Below, in pieces: positions 35,363 through 44,574 of a stretch of DNA of 64,000 bases (positions are counted from its first letter, which is position 1; the number at the start of each line of letters is the position of its first letter). Source of the DNA: Nitrosomonas ureae (lineage in GTDB: Bacteria; Pseudomonadota; Gammaproteobacteria; Burkholderiales; Nitrosomonadaceae); the NCBI RefSeq assembly GCF_900108305.1, contig NZ_FNUX01000004.1:62001-126000 (forward strand), given 5' to 3'. The notes under the pieces were generated by a model. The model made no database searches, was not told where the DNA came from, and worked only from the letters and a program-made list of their open reading frames with translations. A program made the position numbers and the translations under genes.

Positions 35363-37312
35363 ATGGCAACCTTCAGTATTAATTTGTCCAGTCTTGATGG
35401 AAATAACGGTTTTCGTTTGGATGGGGAAGCAGCGGAAGACAGATCGGGACTTTCAGTCAGTACTGCCGGGGATGTGAATGGAGATGGTTTTGATGACTTG
35501 ATTTTCGGGGTTTTTAGATCTGAGCCAAACGGCTCTTACTCCGGATCCAGTTATGTGGTGTTTGGTAAAGCCTCAGGTTTTAGCGCTGCGATGAATTTAT
35601 CCAGTCTTGATGGCAGTAACGGTTTTCGTTTGGATGGGGTGGCAGCGGATGACAGATCGGGCTTTTCAGTCAGTAGTGCGGGAGATGTGAATGGGGATAG
35701 TTTTGATGATTTGATTGTCGGTGCCTACAGAGCTGATCCAAACGGTTATTCCTCTGGTTCCAGTTATGTGGTGTTCGGGAAGGCCTCAGGTTTTAGTGCG
35801 GCGATGAATTTATCCAGCCTTGATGGCAGAAATGGTTTTCGTTTGGATGGAGTGGCATCGGATGACCAATCGGGTGGCTCAGTTAGCAATGTCGGGGACG
35901 TCAACGGCGATGGCTTTGATGATTTGATTGTCGGTGCTGCCCTATCTCACACGAACCAAGAAGACGGTAGTTATTATGGCTCGAGTTATGTGGTGTTTGG
36001 TAGGGCCTCAGGTTTTAGTGCTGCGATGGATTTATCCAGCCTTGATGGCAGCAATGGCTTTCGTTTAGATGGGGTGAAAAGGCGAGATTATTTAGGCGAC
36101 TCAGTTAGTAATGCCGGAGACGTTAACGGTGATGGCTTCGATGATTTGATTGTCGGTGCTTGGGGAGCTAGCCCTAACGGTAATTACTCAGGTTCCAGTT
36201 ATGTGGTGTTTGGCAAGGCGTCAAGTTTTAAAGCTGTGATGGATTTATCCAGTCTTGACGGTAGTAATGGTTTTCGTTTGGATGGTGTGAAGTCATATGA
36301 CTTATCTGGCCATTCAGTCAGCACTGCAGGAGATGTTAACGGAGATGGTTTTGATGAATTGATCATCGGTGCGAGTGGTATTGGTTCCAGTTATGTGGTG
36401 TTTGGTAGAGCCGCAGGTTTTAGAGCTGAGATGGATTTATCCAGTCTTGACGGAAGTAATGGTTTCCGCCTGGATGGCGCGACTGCTCAATCGATTAGCA
36501 ATGCGGGAGATGCTAACGGAGATGGGTTCGGTGATTTGATTGTCGGCTCTTGGAGAACAGCCTCGAATGGCTCGGATTCTGGATCCAGTTATGTGGTGTT
36601 TGGCAAGGCCTCAGGTTTTAGTGCTGCGATGGATTTATCCAGTCTTGACGGCAGCAATGGTTTTCGTTTGGATGGAGTGGCGGGTGACCGCTCGGGCCAA
36701 TCAGTCAGCGCTGCGGGGGATGTCAACGGTGATGGTTTTGATGACTTGATTGTTGGTGCTCCCGGGGCTAATTCCAGCTACGTGATCTTTGGCCGCAGCA
36801 GCTTTGTGGATGACGTGGATTTCCCCGGCACGCCAGGCGATGATAATTTTACCGGCACCACGGCGGCGGAGCGATTTGAGGGCGGGGATGGTAACGATCG
36901 CATGATTGGCCGTGGTGGCGCGGATTCGTTTGAGGGTGGGGCGGGCAATGATTATATCCGCATATTGGGCGATGACTTCCAACTCGTCGATGGTGGTACG
37001 GGCACCGATATCCTGGGACTGGCCGGCAGCGGGTTCAATCTGGATCTGTCTGGCGTGATCGATAAGATTCATGGGATTGAGACCATTGGTTTATACGGTG
37101 TCGGGGACAATACGTTGACTTTGACTGCACTGGATGTGCTTAATCTATCTGATAGCACGAATACCCTGAAAATCAAAGGCAACACCGGGGATAACGTGGT
37201 TGGGCTGAGCAGCGGCTGGACCGATGGCGGCATTCGCGGTAACTTCCATGAATATACGCAAGGTGAGGCGGTGATACTGGTTGGCGTGAATGTGGCGACG
37301 GATTTTGTCTAA
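35363..37312 (+). CDS. FG-GAP/RTX protein 2, seven-bladed propeller
   Basis: 649 residues, no signal peptide. Seven GDxNGDGFxDLIxG loops lie between about residues 30 and 470; blades 5 and 7 are shortened after the loop. The C-terminal module begins GDDNFTGTTAAERFEGGDGN and contains IGRGGADSFEGGAGNDYI, a degenerate RTX nonapeptide set, and ends VILVGVNVATDFV. The FG-GAP fold is that of integrin alpha N-terminal propellers, which bind ligands and calcium. Extracellular or cell-surface location by type I secretion is inferred. The start ATG follows an AAGGGA site. Confidence 0.85.
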   Translation: MATFSINLSSLDGNNGFRLDGEAAEDRSGLSVSTAGDVNGDGFDDLIFGVFRSEPNGSYSGSSYVVFGKASGFSAAMNLSSLDGSNGFRLDGVAADDRSGFSVSSAGDVNGDSFDDLIVGAYRADPNGYSSGSSYVVFGKASGFSAAMNLSSLDGRNGFRLDGVASDDQSGGSVSNVGDVNGDGFDDLIVGAALSHTNQEDGSYYGSSYVVFGRASGFSAAMDLSSLDGSNGFRLDGVKRRDYLGDSVSNAGDVNGDGFDDLIVGAWGASPNGNYSGSSYVVFGKASSFKAVMDLSSLDGSNGFRLDGVKSYDLSGHSVSTAGDVNGDGFDELIIGASGIGSSYVVFGRAAGFRAEMDLSSLDGSNGFRLDGATAQSISNAGDANGDGFGDLIVGSWRTASNGSDSGSSYVVFGKASGFSAAMDLSSLDGSNGFRLDGVAGDRSGQSVSAAGDVNGDGFDDLIVGAPGANSSYVIFGRSSFVDDVDFPGTPGDDNFTGTTAAERFEGGDGNDRMIGRGGADSFEGGAGNDYIRILGDDFQLVDGGTGTDILGLAGSGFNLDLSGVIDKIHGIETIGLYGVGDNTLTLTALDVLNLSDSTNTLKIKGNTGDNVVGLSSGWTDGGIRGNFHEYTQGEAVILVGVNVATDFV

Positions 37313-37425
37313 GCGTTGGTGCGAGAAGCTTATGGGTAGTGAGATATTTTATAAAACAAAATCAACAGGTGGCGTTCATAACTATTGTTTTATTGATAAG
37401 CCTTGTTTAGAAAGGAGTTTTTATC
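37313..37425 (+). repeat. Spacer repeat B, copy 1
   Basis: 113 bases between FG-GAP genes 2 and 3, nearly identical and equal in length to 39355-39467 between genes 3 and 4. It ends in GAAAGGAGTTTTTATC before the ATG. It shows recent tandem duplication of gene plus spacer. Confidence 0.85.
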
Positions 37426-39354
37426 ATGGTAACCAAAAGCATTAATTTATCCAGTTTGGATGGTAGTAATGGCTTCAGGTTGGATGGGGTGGCTGCGGGG
37501 GATCTATCCGGCTTTTCCGTCAGCAGCGCGGGAGATATGAATGGCGACGGTTTTGATGATTTGATTATCGGCGCTCCGGGAGCCGATCCAACAGCATTCA
37601 ATGACGGTTCTAGTTATGTGGTATTTGGTAAAGCGTCAGGTTTTAGTAATCAGATCAATCTTTCCAGTTTGGATGGCAATAACGGCTTCCGGTTGGATGG
37701 AATAGCAGGTGTTTATAATCATACACGCTCCGGTTACTCGGTCAGCAGTGCAGGCGATATTGATGGCGATGGCTTTGATGATTTAATTATCGGCTCTCCT
37801 TCCGCTGCTAGACGTTACGCCAGCAGCTATGCTTTTATCGTGTTGGGCAAGGAATCAGGGTTTGGTGCCACAATGGCTTTATCTGATCTGAATGGCGAAG
37901 ATGGTTTTCGCATAAAAGGATTTGAGAGAAGCAATCTAGGCGAATCAGTGAGTGGGGGCGGAGATATTAATGGGGATGGTATTGACGATTTGTTTGTGGG
38001 CGCGCCGGGTGTAATTGATTTAACCAGAGGGTATGTATTGGGCGGCGGCTACGTGGTTTATGGCAGCGCCGCTGGCTTTAGTCCCAATTTATCATATCGA
38101 GACATAAGCGGCGATACTGGATTTGTCATAGTAGGCGAGAAATTAAATCAAGAGTCGGATATTCTTTTAACCGGCTATTCAGTCAGCGTGGCCGGCGATA
38201 TTAATGGCGATGGTTATGATGATCTGGTTATCAATGCAGCAGCTTCTGGGTTTGAGTCTACTCTTAGACAAGGTGACAGTTTTGTCGTGTTTGGCAAAGC
38301 TTCTCAGTCGGATACGGTGGAGCTTTCCGGCTTGGATGGTCAAAATGGTTTCCGCTTGACTGGTGGCGTGGTGAGGGTTGTAAATAGTGCAGGAGACGTC
38401 AATGGCGATGGTCTTGAGGATTTTACTGCAGGTAGTTACGTGGTATTTGGCCAGACTGCACCTTTTGATCCTACCCTGGATGTGTCTAAGTTGGATGGCA
38501 GTAATGGGTTTCATTTGCAAGGAACTCCGGATCGAGGCCCTATCGACAAAGCCGGTGATGTCAATGGCGACGGATTTGGCGATTTAATTGTGACAGGGAT
38601 CGATACGAGTGGAAATGGGGCGGGCATCAGCTATGTGGTATTCGGAAAAGCACAATTCGATGCCACGCTGGATTTATCCACTCTCGATACTGCAACGGGG
38701 TTTCGTGTGGAGGGAGGAAACGGCACGGTCAGTGGCGCAGGGGATATCAATGGGGATGGCTTTGACGATTTGATTGTGGGTGCTGCCGCAGCTGATCCCA
38801 ATGGGGAAGATTCCGGTTCCAGTTATGTTGTATTCGGCGGCGATTTTACTCATTCGGTGACTTTTCGGGGCGATTCCGAGGATGATGATTTTACCGGTAC
38901 CAAAGCGGCAGAGAGTTTCGTGGCTGGAGAGGGCAATGATAGGATGATCGGCCGTGGTGGGGCGGATGTGTTTCATGGCGGTCCAGGCAAGGATTATATT
39001 CGGATAGGGGATTCAAGTTTCCGGCTGGTGGATGGCGGAGCGGGAAACGATATCCTGGGATTGGCCGGTAGCGGCTTTAACCTCGATCTGAGTAGCGTTC
39101 GGGGCAAGATTCATGGGATCGAGACCATTGGTTTATACGGTGTCGGGGACAATACGTTGACTTTGACTGCACTGGATGTGCTTAATCTATCGGATAGCAC
39201 GAATACCCTGAAAATCAAAGGCAACACCGGGGATAGCGTGGTTGGGCTGAGCAGTGGCTGGACCGATGGCGGCATTCGCGGTAATTTCCATGAATATACG
39301 CAAGGGGATGCGGTGATACTGGTTGGCGTGAATGTGGCGACGGATTTTGTTTAA
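37426..39354 (+). CDS. FG-GAP/RTX protein 3, seven-bladed propeller
   Basis: 642 residues beginning MVTKSINLSSLDGSNGFRLD, no signal peptide. Seven calcium-loop repeats are present but more diverged than in proteins 1 and 2: GDMNGDGFDD, GDIDGDGFDD, GDINGDGIDD, GDINGDGYDD, GDVNGDGLED, GDVNGDGFGD, GDINGDGFDD. Blade 5 is short (LEDFTAGSYVVFG). The C-terminal module has DDDFTGTKAAESFVAGEGN and HGGPGKDYIRIGD, and its last 80 residues are almost identical to protein 4. A strong AAAGGAG ribosome site is present. Confidence 0.85.
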   Translation: MVTKSINLSSLDGSNGFRLDGVAAGDLSGFSVSSAGDMNGDGFDDLIIGAPGADPTAFNDGSSYVVFGKASGFSNQINLSSLDGNNGFRLDGIAGVYNHTRSGYSVSSAGDIDGDGFDDLIIGSPSAARRYASSYAFIVLGKESGFGATMALSDLNGEDGFRIKGFERSNLGESVSGGGDINGDGIDDLFVGAPGVIDLTRGYVLGGGYVVYGSAAGFSPNLSYRDISGDTGFVIVGEKLNQESDILLTGYSVSVAGDINGDGYDDLVINAAASGFESTLRQGDSFVVFGKASQSDTVELSGLDGQNGFRLTGGVVRVVNSAGDVNGDGLEDFTAGSYVVFGQTAPFDPTLDVSKLDGSNGFHLQGTPDRGPIDKAGDVNGDGFGDLIVTGIDTSGNGAGISYVVFGKAQFDATLDLSTLDTATGFRVEGGNGTVSGAGDINGDGFDDLIVGAAAADPNGEDSGSSYVVFGGDFTHSVTFRGDSEDDDFTGTKAAESFVAGEGNDRMIGRGGADVFHGGPGKDYIRIGDSSFRLVDGGAGNDILGLAGSGFNLDLSSVRGKIHGIETIGLYGVGDNTLTLTALDVLNLSDSTNTLKIKGNTGDSVVGLSSGWTDGGIRGNFHEYTQGDAVILVGVNVATDFV

Positions 39355-39467
39355 GCGTTGGCGCGAGAAGCTTATGGGTAGTGAGATATTTTATAAAACA
39401 AAATCAACAGGTGGAATTCATAACTATTATTTTATTGATGAGCCTTGTTTAGAAAGGAGTTTTTATC
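39355..39467 (+). repeat. Spacer repeat B, copy 2
   Basis: 113 bases between FG-GAP genes 3 and 4, differing from 37313-37425 at only a few positions. No terminator hairpin is visible in either copy, so genes 2 to 4 may be cotranscribed. Confidence 0.85.
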
Positions 39468-41435
39468 ATGGTAACCAAAAGTATTAATTTACCCAGTTTG
39501 GATGGTAGTAATGGCTTCCGCTTGGATGGGGTGGCTGCGGGGGATATATCCGGCTTTTCCGTCAGCAGCGCGGGAGATATAAATGGCGACGGTTTTGATG
39601 ATTTGATTATCGGTGCTCCGGGAGCCGACCCAATTCCAGAATATTCTAGCGGTTCTAGCTATATTGTATTTGGTAAAGCGTCAGGTTTTAGTAATCAGAT
39701 CAATCTTTCCAGTTTGGATGGCAATAACGGCTTCCGGTTGGATGGAATAATAGGTTCTGGTTATGCTACTCACTCCGGTTCTTCGGTCAGCAGTGCAGGC
39801 GATATTAATGGCGATGGTTTTGATGATTTAATTATCGGTTCTCCTGGCTTTAATAAACATTACAGCGCTGGCTATGCTTTTATCGTGTTCGGTCAGGAAT
39901 CAGGCTTTAGTGCCACAATGGCTTTATCTGATCTGAATGGCGAGGATGGTTTTCGCATACAAGGAGCAGGTTCAATGCGTCTAGGCGCATCGGTGAGTGG
40001 AGGCGGAGATATTAATGGGGATGGTATTGATGATGTGTTTGTGGGTGCGCAGGGGGCTATATATCATTCGGATGGTGCCGGCTACGTGGTTTATGGCAGC
40101 ACGGATGGCTTTAGTCCCATATTATCATTTAGTGACATAAGCGGCGATACTGGATTTGACATACAAGAAGGTGATTTTTCGGTTGTTCGTTATCCAGGTG
40201 TTTCAGTCAGCCTGGTCGGCGATATTAATGGCGATGGTTATGATGATGTGGTCATCGGTGCATTGTTGTCTGGGTTTGAGGATACCGAGCGACAAGGTGA
40301 CAGCTTTGTCGTGTTTGGCAAGGCTTCTCAGTCGGATACGGTGGAGCTCTCCGGCTTGGATGGTGATAACGGCTTCCGCTTGACTGGTGGTGAGGTGAGG
40401 ATTGTAAATAGTGCAGGAGACGTCAATGGCGATGGCCTTGAGGATTTTACTGCAGGTAGTTACGTGGTATTTGGCCAGACTGCACCTTTTGATCCTACCC
40501 TGGATGTGTCTAAGTTGGATGGCAGTAATGGATTTCATTTGCAAGGAAGTCAAGGTGGGGGTAGGAGTACACCTCTTCGAAGCATAGATCATAAGGAGAT
40601 CGGCAAGGCTGGCGATGTCAATGGCGACGGATATGGTGATTTAATAGTGAGAGGGGTGGATACGAGTGGAAATGGGGCTAGCATCAGCTATGTGGTATTC
40701 GGAAAAGCACAATTCGATGCCACGCTGGATTTATCCAATCTGGATACTACAATGGGGTTTCGTCTGGATGGCGTGACAGCAGCTGAGGGAGAAATCGGAA
40801 CGGTCAGTGGCGCGGGGGATATCAATGGGGATGGTTTTGACGATTTGATTGTGGGTGCTGCCGCAGCTGCTCCCAATGGGGAAGATTCCGGCTCCAGTTA
40901 TGTTGTATTCGGGGGCGATTTTACTCATTCGGTGACTTTTCATGGCGATTCCGAGGATGATGATTTTACCGGCACCAAAGCGGCAGAGAGTTTCGTGGCT
41001 GGAGAGGGCAATGATAGGATGATCGGCCGTGGCGGGGCAGATGTGTTTCATGGCGGTCCAGGCAAGGATTATATTCGGATAGGGGATCCAAATTTCCGGC
41101 TGGTGGATGGTGGAGCGGGAAACGATATCCTGGGATTGGCCGGTAGCGGCTTTAACCTCGATCTGAGTAGCGTTCGGGGCAAGATTCATGGGATCGAGAC
41201 CATTGGTTTATACGGTGTCGGGGACAATACGTTGACTTTGACTGCACTGGATGTACTTAATCTGTCGGATAGCACGAATACCCTGAAAATCAAAGGCAAC
41301 ACCGGGGATAGCGTGGTTGGGCTGAGCAGTGGCTGGACCGATGGCGGCATTCGCGGTAATTTCCATGAATATACGCAAGGCGAGGCGGTGATACTGGTTG
41401 GCGTGAATGTGGCGACGGATTTTCCGGTGATTTGA
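39468..41435 (+). CDS. FG-GAP/RTX protein 4, seven-bladed propeller
   Basis: 655 residues, the closest relative of protein 3 across its length. Seven loops are present, with the same short blade 5. Blade 4 and a segment before blade 6 (SQGGGRSTPLRSIDHKEIG) are extended or altered, so the exposed loops diverge while the frame of repeats is kept. The C-terminal RTX-like module ends VILVGVNVATDFPVI. No signal peptide. The role is probably extracellular calcium-dependent binding (adhesion, matrix or surface layer), which is inferred. Confidence 0.85.
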   Translation: MVTKSINLPSLDGSNGFRLDGVAAGDISGFSVSSAGDINGDGFDDLIIGAPGADPIPEYSSGSSYIVFGKASGFSNQINLSSLDGNNGFRLDGIIGSGYATHSGSSVSSAGDINGDGFDDLIIGSPGFNKHYSAGYAFIVFGQESGFSATMALSDLNGEDGFRIQGAGSMRLGASVSGGGDINGDGIDDVFVGAQGAIYHSDGAGYVVYGSTDGFSPILSFSDISGDTGFDIQEGDFSVVRYPGVSVSLVGDINGDGYDDVVIGALLSGFEDTERQGDSFVVFGKASQSDTVELSGLDGDNGFRLTGGEVRIVNSAGDVNGDGLEDFTAGSYVVFGQTAPFDPTLDVSKLDGSNGFHLQGSQGGGRSTPLRSIDHKEIGKAGDVNGDGYGDLIVRGVDTSGNGASISYVVFGKAQFDATLDLSNLDTTMGFRLDGVTAAEGEIGTVSGAGDINGDGFDDLIVGAAAAAPNGEDSGSSYVVFGGDFTHSVTFHGDSEDDDFTGTKAAESFVAGEGNDRMIGRGGADVFHGGPGKDYIRIGDPNFRLVDGGAGNDILGLAGSGFNLDLSSVRGKIHGIETIGLYGVGDNTLTLTALDVLNLSDSTNTLKIKGNTGDSVVGLSSGWTDGGIRGNFHEYTQGEAVILVGVNVATDFPVI

Positions 41436-41500
41436 CAGGATATTGGTAACAGACGCAAAATGCTCGTCCGTTATGCATAAATTGCGCTTGGTCGTCTTGT

Positions 41501-41534
41501 ATGGATTGCTTCAGAAACGTTTTTTGCAATCCAT
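41501..41534 (+). terminator. Hairpin after the FG-GAP array
   Basis: ATGGATTGC (41501-41509) pairs with GCAATCCAT (41526-41534), 66 bases after the last FG-GAP gene. The T-run lies in the loop, not after the stem, so it may be a weak terminator. Confidence 0.4.
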
Positions 41535-41589
41535 CAACGTCATCAGGATTGATGGTTTGCAAACTATGAATTTAAACGTCAGGATATGA

Positions 41590-42648
41590 ATGGATACTAA
41601 CGAGACTACTCCGGCACCTGCGCCGATGCTGGAAATGAGTGCTTCCCGCCAAATGTTGTCTTGGCTGGCAGAACAGAAATTATCCATCGCTTTCACTACC
41701 TACCAGGTGGGTAAGCTGTATTTTATCGGCCTCAAGCCCGACAACGGGCTTTCGGTGTTTGAGCGCAGTTTTAACCGCTGCATGGGTTTATGTACGACGC
41801 CGAATGGTTTGTACATGAGCAGCCTGTATCAGGTTTGGCGCTTTGAGAATGTATTCGAGGCGGGGCAGCAGCAGGATGGTTTTGACCGGTTATATGTGCC
41901 GCAGATGGGTTACACCACGGGTGACCTGGATATTCACGACATGGCGGTGGATAGCGACGGCCGCCTGGTGTTTGTTAACACTTTATTCGGTTGCCTGGCC
42001 ACATTGAGCGAAACGCATAGTTTCAAACCACTTTGGCGGCCTTTCTTCATCAGCAAGTTGGCGGCGGAAGATCGCTGCCATCTGAACGGTCTGGCGATGA
42101 GAGATGAGCAACCGGCGTATGTGACTGCGGTGGGGCAATGCGATGTGGCCGATGGCTGGCGTGAACATCGGGCTAAGGGCGGCATTGTCATCGACGTGCA
42201 ACGCAATGAAGTTGTTTGCGGCGGATTGTCGATGCCGCATTCTCCGCGCTGGCACAATGGCAGATTGTGGTTGCTCAATTCCGGCACAGGGGATTTCGGA
42301 TATGTTGATCTCGCATCCGGGCGTTTTGAGCCATTGTGCTTTTGTCCCGGCTATATGCGCGGCTTGAGTTTTCATGGCGATTTCGCTTTGGTGGGACTAT
42401 CCAAGCCGCGCGAGAATAAAACATTCAGCGGCTTGGCGTTGGATGATCATCTTAAATCGCGTAATGCGGAAGCGCGTTGCGGCATTCAGGTGATCGATCT
42501 GCGCAGCGGGGATATCGTCCATTGGTTGCGTATCGAGGGCATGGTTGAGGAGTTGTATGATGTGGTTCCTTTGCCCCGCGTACGCCGGCCCATGGCGCTG
42601 GGTTTCAAGACGGATGAGATTCGCCGGGTATTGAGTGTTGAGACCTAG
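41590..42648 (+). CDS. TIGR03032 family protein
   Basis: 352 residues, no signal peptide. Family signatures include FTTYQVGKLYFIGL, FERSFNRCMGL, LDIHDMAVDSDGRLVFVNTL, RCHLNGLAMRD and GLSMPHSPRWHNGRLWLLNSG, which recur as beta-propeller-like blades. Members often neighbour genes for large repeat or type I-secreted proteins, and here the gene lies directly after the FG-GAP/RTX array. That suggests a link to their export or use, which is inferred. The biochemical function is not established. Confidence 0.85.
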   Translation: MDTNETTPAPAPMLEMSASRQMLSWLAEQKLSIAFTTYQVGKLYFIGLKPDNGLSVFERSFNRCMGLCTTPNGLYMSSLYQVWRFENVFEAGQQQDGFDRLYVPQMGYTTGDLDIHDMAVDSDGRLVFVNTLFGCLATLSETHSFKPLWRPFFISKLAAEDRCHLNGLAMRDEQPAYVTAVGQCDVADGWREHRAKGGIVIDVQRNEVVCGGLSMPHSPRWHNGRLWLLNSGTGDFGYVDLASGRFEPLCFCPGYMRGLSFHGDFALVGLSKPRENKTFSGLALDDHLKSRNAEARCGIQVIDLRSGDIVHWLRIEGMVEELYDVVPLPRVRRPMALGFKTDEIRRVLSVET

Positions 42649-42732
42649 GATTCCGGCAAGTTCCTGGATTGCAGGATATAACGTCAGTTGCCTGCAACAT
42701 AAGTTATTAAGACCATGAGATGATGTGCTTCA

Positions 42733-42752
42733 CTTCACCGGTTCTGGTGAAG
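42733..42752 (+). terminator. Short hairpin after the TIGR03032 gene
   Basis: CTTCACC (42733-42739) pairs with GGTGAAG (42746-42752) with a 6-base loop. There is no U-tract, so termination is uncertain. Confidence 0.3.
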
Positions 42753-42881
42753 ATTCAAATTCATAGCGCCTGATGCCAATGCTTTTTCATGAGCACAAAA
42801 TACCGGATTCACCTTATTTGTGGATTGTTTGCAGACGGCTTGCCTCGTGCAATGCACGGGTTTTCAGCTACAATTGCAGGT

Positions 42882-44573
42882 ATGAATTCGAGTAAGACAA
42901 AAATGCTGCCACCCATTCAGAAAAAATTGGGAGATACCAATATAATTTTAGTGGGAATGATGGGCGCCGGGAAAACGACGATCGGTAAAGCATTATCGAA
43001 TTCTCTATGTAAAGCTTTTGTTGATTCCGACCATGAGATTCAGAGACGGACTGGCGTAAAGATTCCCGTGATATTTGAAATCGAAGGAGAGACTGGTTTT
43101 CGTAAACGCGAGTCCGAGGTATTGGCTGGATTGGTAGAAAAGAAGAATATTATTCTGGCCACCGGCGGAGGTGCGGTACTGAATGCAGAGAACCGCCAGT
43201 TACTGAGACGGGGTGGAATTGTTATCTATCTGCGGGCATCGGTTAATGATTTATATCGACGTACCCGCCATGACAAAAACAGGCCATTGCTGCAGACGAC
43301 TGAAAATTTATACGCACGATTGAGTGAACTTTATATACAACGGGATGCGCTTTATCGTGAGACGGCGCATGTCATCATTGATAGCGGAAAACAAGGGGTG
43401 CGTTTCCTGGTGCAAAAACTGATAAACAAATTAATATCCACAGATTTCAATACAATCATGCAGAAAGATCCCGGGAGTGCCATGCAGACCGTCGCTGTAG
43501 ATTTTACCCCTTCATTGGAGAAACGGAGTTATCCGATACATATTGGTTACGGAATTTTGCAGCAGGTCGACTTGATTGTTTCCTGCTTGCCGCAAAAACG
43601 GGTGGCTATCGTAAGTAATGCAACCGTGGCTCCTCTTTACCTGAACAACCTGCGTACCCGATTGAGGGAGAAAGGCGTGAGTTCCGTTCCGATTATTCTT
43701 CCGGATGGCGAGGCTTACAAAAACTGGGAAACTTTAAATTTGATTTTTGATGCGCTGCTGGAAAACCACTGCGAGCGCAATACTGCGATACTAGCGCTGG
43801 GCGGAGGGGTAGTCGGTGATCTGGCCGGTTTTGCCGCAGCAACTTATCTGCGCGGCGTGCCCTTTATTCAGATACCGACAACATTGCTGGCGCAGGTGGA
43901 TTCCTCGGTGGGCGGAAAAACCGGAATCAATCATCCATTAGGCAAGAATATGATCGGAGCATTTTATCAGCCGCGTATGGTATTGACCGATAGTGCAACC
44001 TTGAATACCTTGCCGGATAGAGAGTTACGTGCCGGGCTTGCTGAGATCATTAAGTACGGCTTGATCCGGGATCCCGCTTTTTTTGAATGGCTGGAACAGA
44101 ATATGCATCGCTTGCTTGCGCGTGACCCGGGGATACTGAATGAAGCCATTCAACGCAGTTGCGAAAACAAAGCGGAAATAGTGGCGGCGGATGAGAAGGA
44201 AAAAGGGATCAGAGCGTTGCTGAATCTGGGTCATACCTTTGGCCATGCGATTGAAAATGGCATGGGGTATGGCGTTTGGTTGCATGGAGAAGCCGTGGCG
44301 GCAGGAACGGTAATGGCAGCTGAGTTATCGCGCCGCATGAAGCTGATCAGCGAGGCTGATGTGCAGCGCATTCGCAGAATTCTTTTACAGGCTGAATTGC
44401 CGGTTGTCGCGCCTAAAATGCCGGCGGAGAAATATTTGCAACTGATGACTCTGGATAAAAAAGTGGAAGCTGGCAAATCACGTTTTATTGTTCTTAACCG
44501 GATAGGTGAGGCGGTGATGAGGGCCGATATTACGCCTGCCGTCTTAAATGAAACGATTCTGGCATGTATGTAA
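42882..44573 (+). CDS. aroKB: Bifunctional shikimate kinase / 3-dehydroquinate synthase (AroK-AroB fusion)
   Basis: 563 residues from the ATG at 42882 (alternatives 42789 and 42903; none has a good ribosome site). The shikimate kinase half (about 1-190) has Walker [10 protein letters not shown] at 25-33, [13 protein letters not shown] and ATGGGAVL. The dehydroquinate synthase half (about 201-563) has [39 protein letters not shown] and the zinc-site pairs [12 protein letters not shown] and LHGEAVAAG. No stop codon separates them, and a normal AroB start (MQTVAVDF) survives as an internal ATG at 43482. Both are steps of the shikimate pathway. An internal restart giving free AroB is possible. 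Confidence 0.88.
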   Translation: MNSSKTKMLPPIQKKLGDTNIILVGMMGAGKTTIGKALSNSLCKAFVDSDHEIQRRTGVKIPVIFEIEGETGFRKRESEVLAGLVEKKNIILATGGGAVLNAENRQLLRRGGIVIYLRASVNDLYRRTRHDKNRPLLQTTENLYARLSELYIQRDALYRETAHVIIDSGKQGVRFLVQKLINKLISTDFNTIMQKDPGSAMQTVAVDFTPSLEKRSYPIHIGYGILQQVDLIVSCLPQKRVAIVSNATVAPLYLNNLRTRLREKGVSSVPIILPDGEAYKNWETLNLIFDALLENHCERNTAILALGGGVVGDLAGFAAATYLRGVPFIQIPTTLLAQVDSSVGGKTGINHPLGKNMIGAFYQPRMVLTDSATLNTLPDRELRAGLAEIIKYGLIRDPAFFEWLEQNMHRLLARDPGILNEAIQRSCENKAEIVAADEKEKGIRALLNLGHTFGHAIENGMGYGVWLHGEAVAAGTVMAAELSRRMKLISEADVQRIRRILLQAELPVVAPKMPAEKYLQLMTLDKKVEAGKSRFIVLNRIGEAVMRADITPAVLNETILACM

Positions 44574-44574
44574 A

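Noticed and set aside
32054-41435. CRISPR-like or satellite repeat reading of the 200-base periodicity
   Set aside because: The period encodes protein repeats of about 70 residues with conserved frame, so it is coding, not a CRISPR or satellite array.
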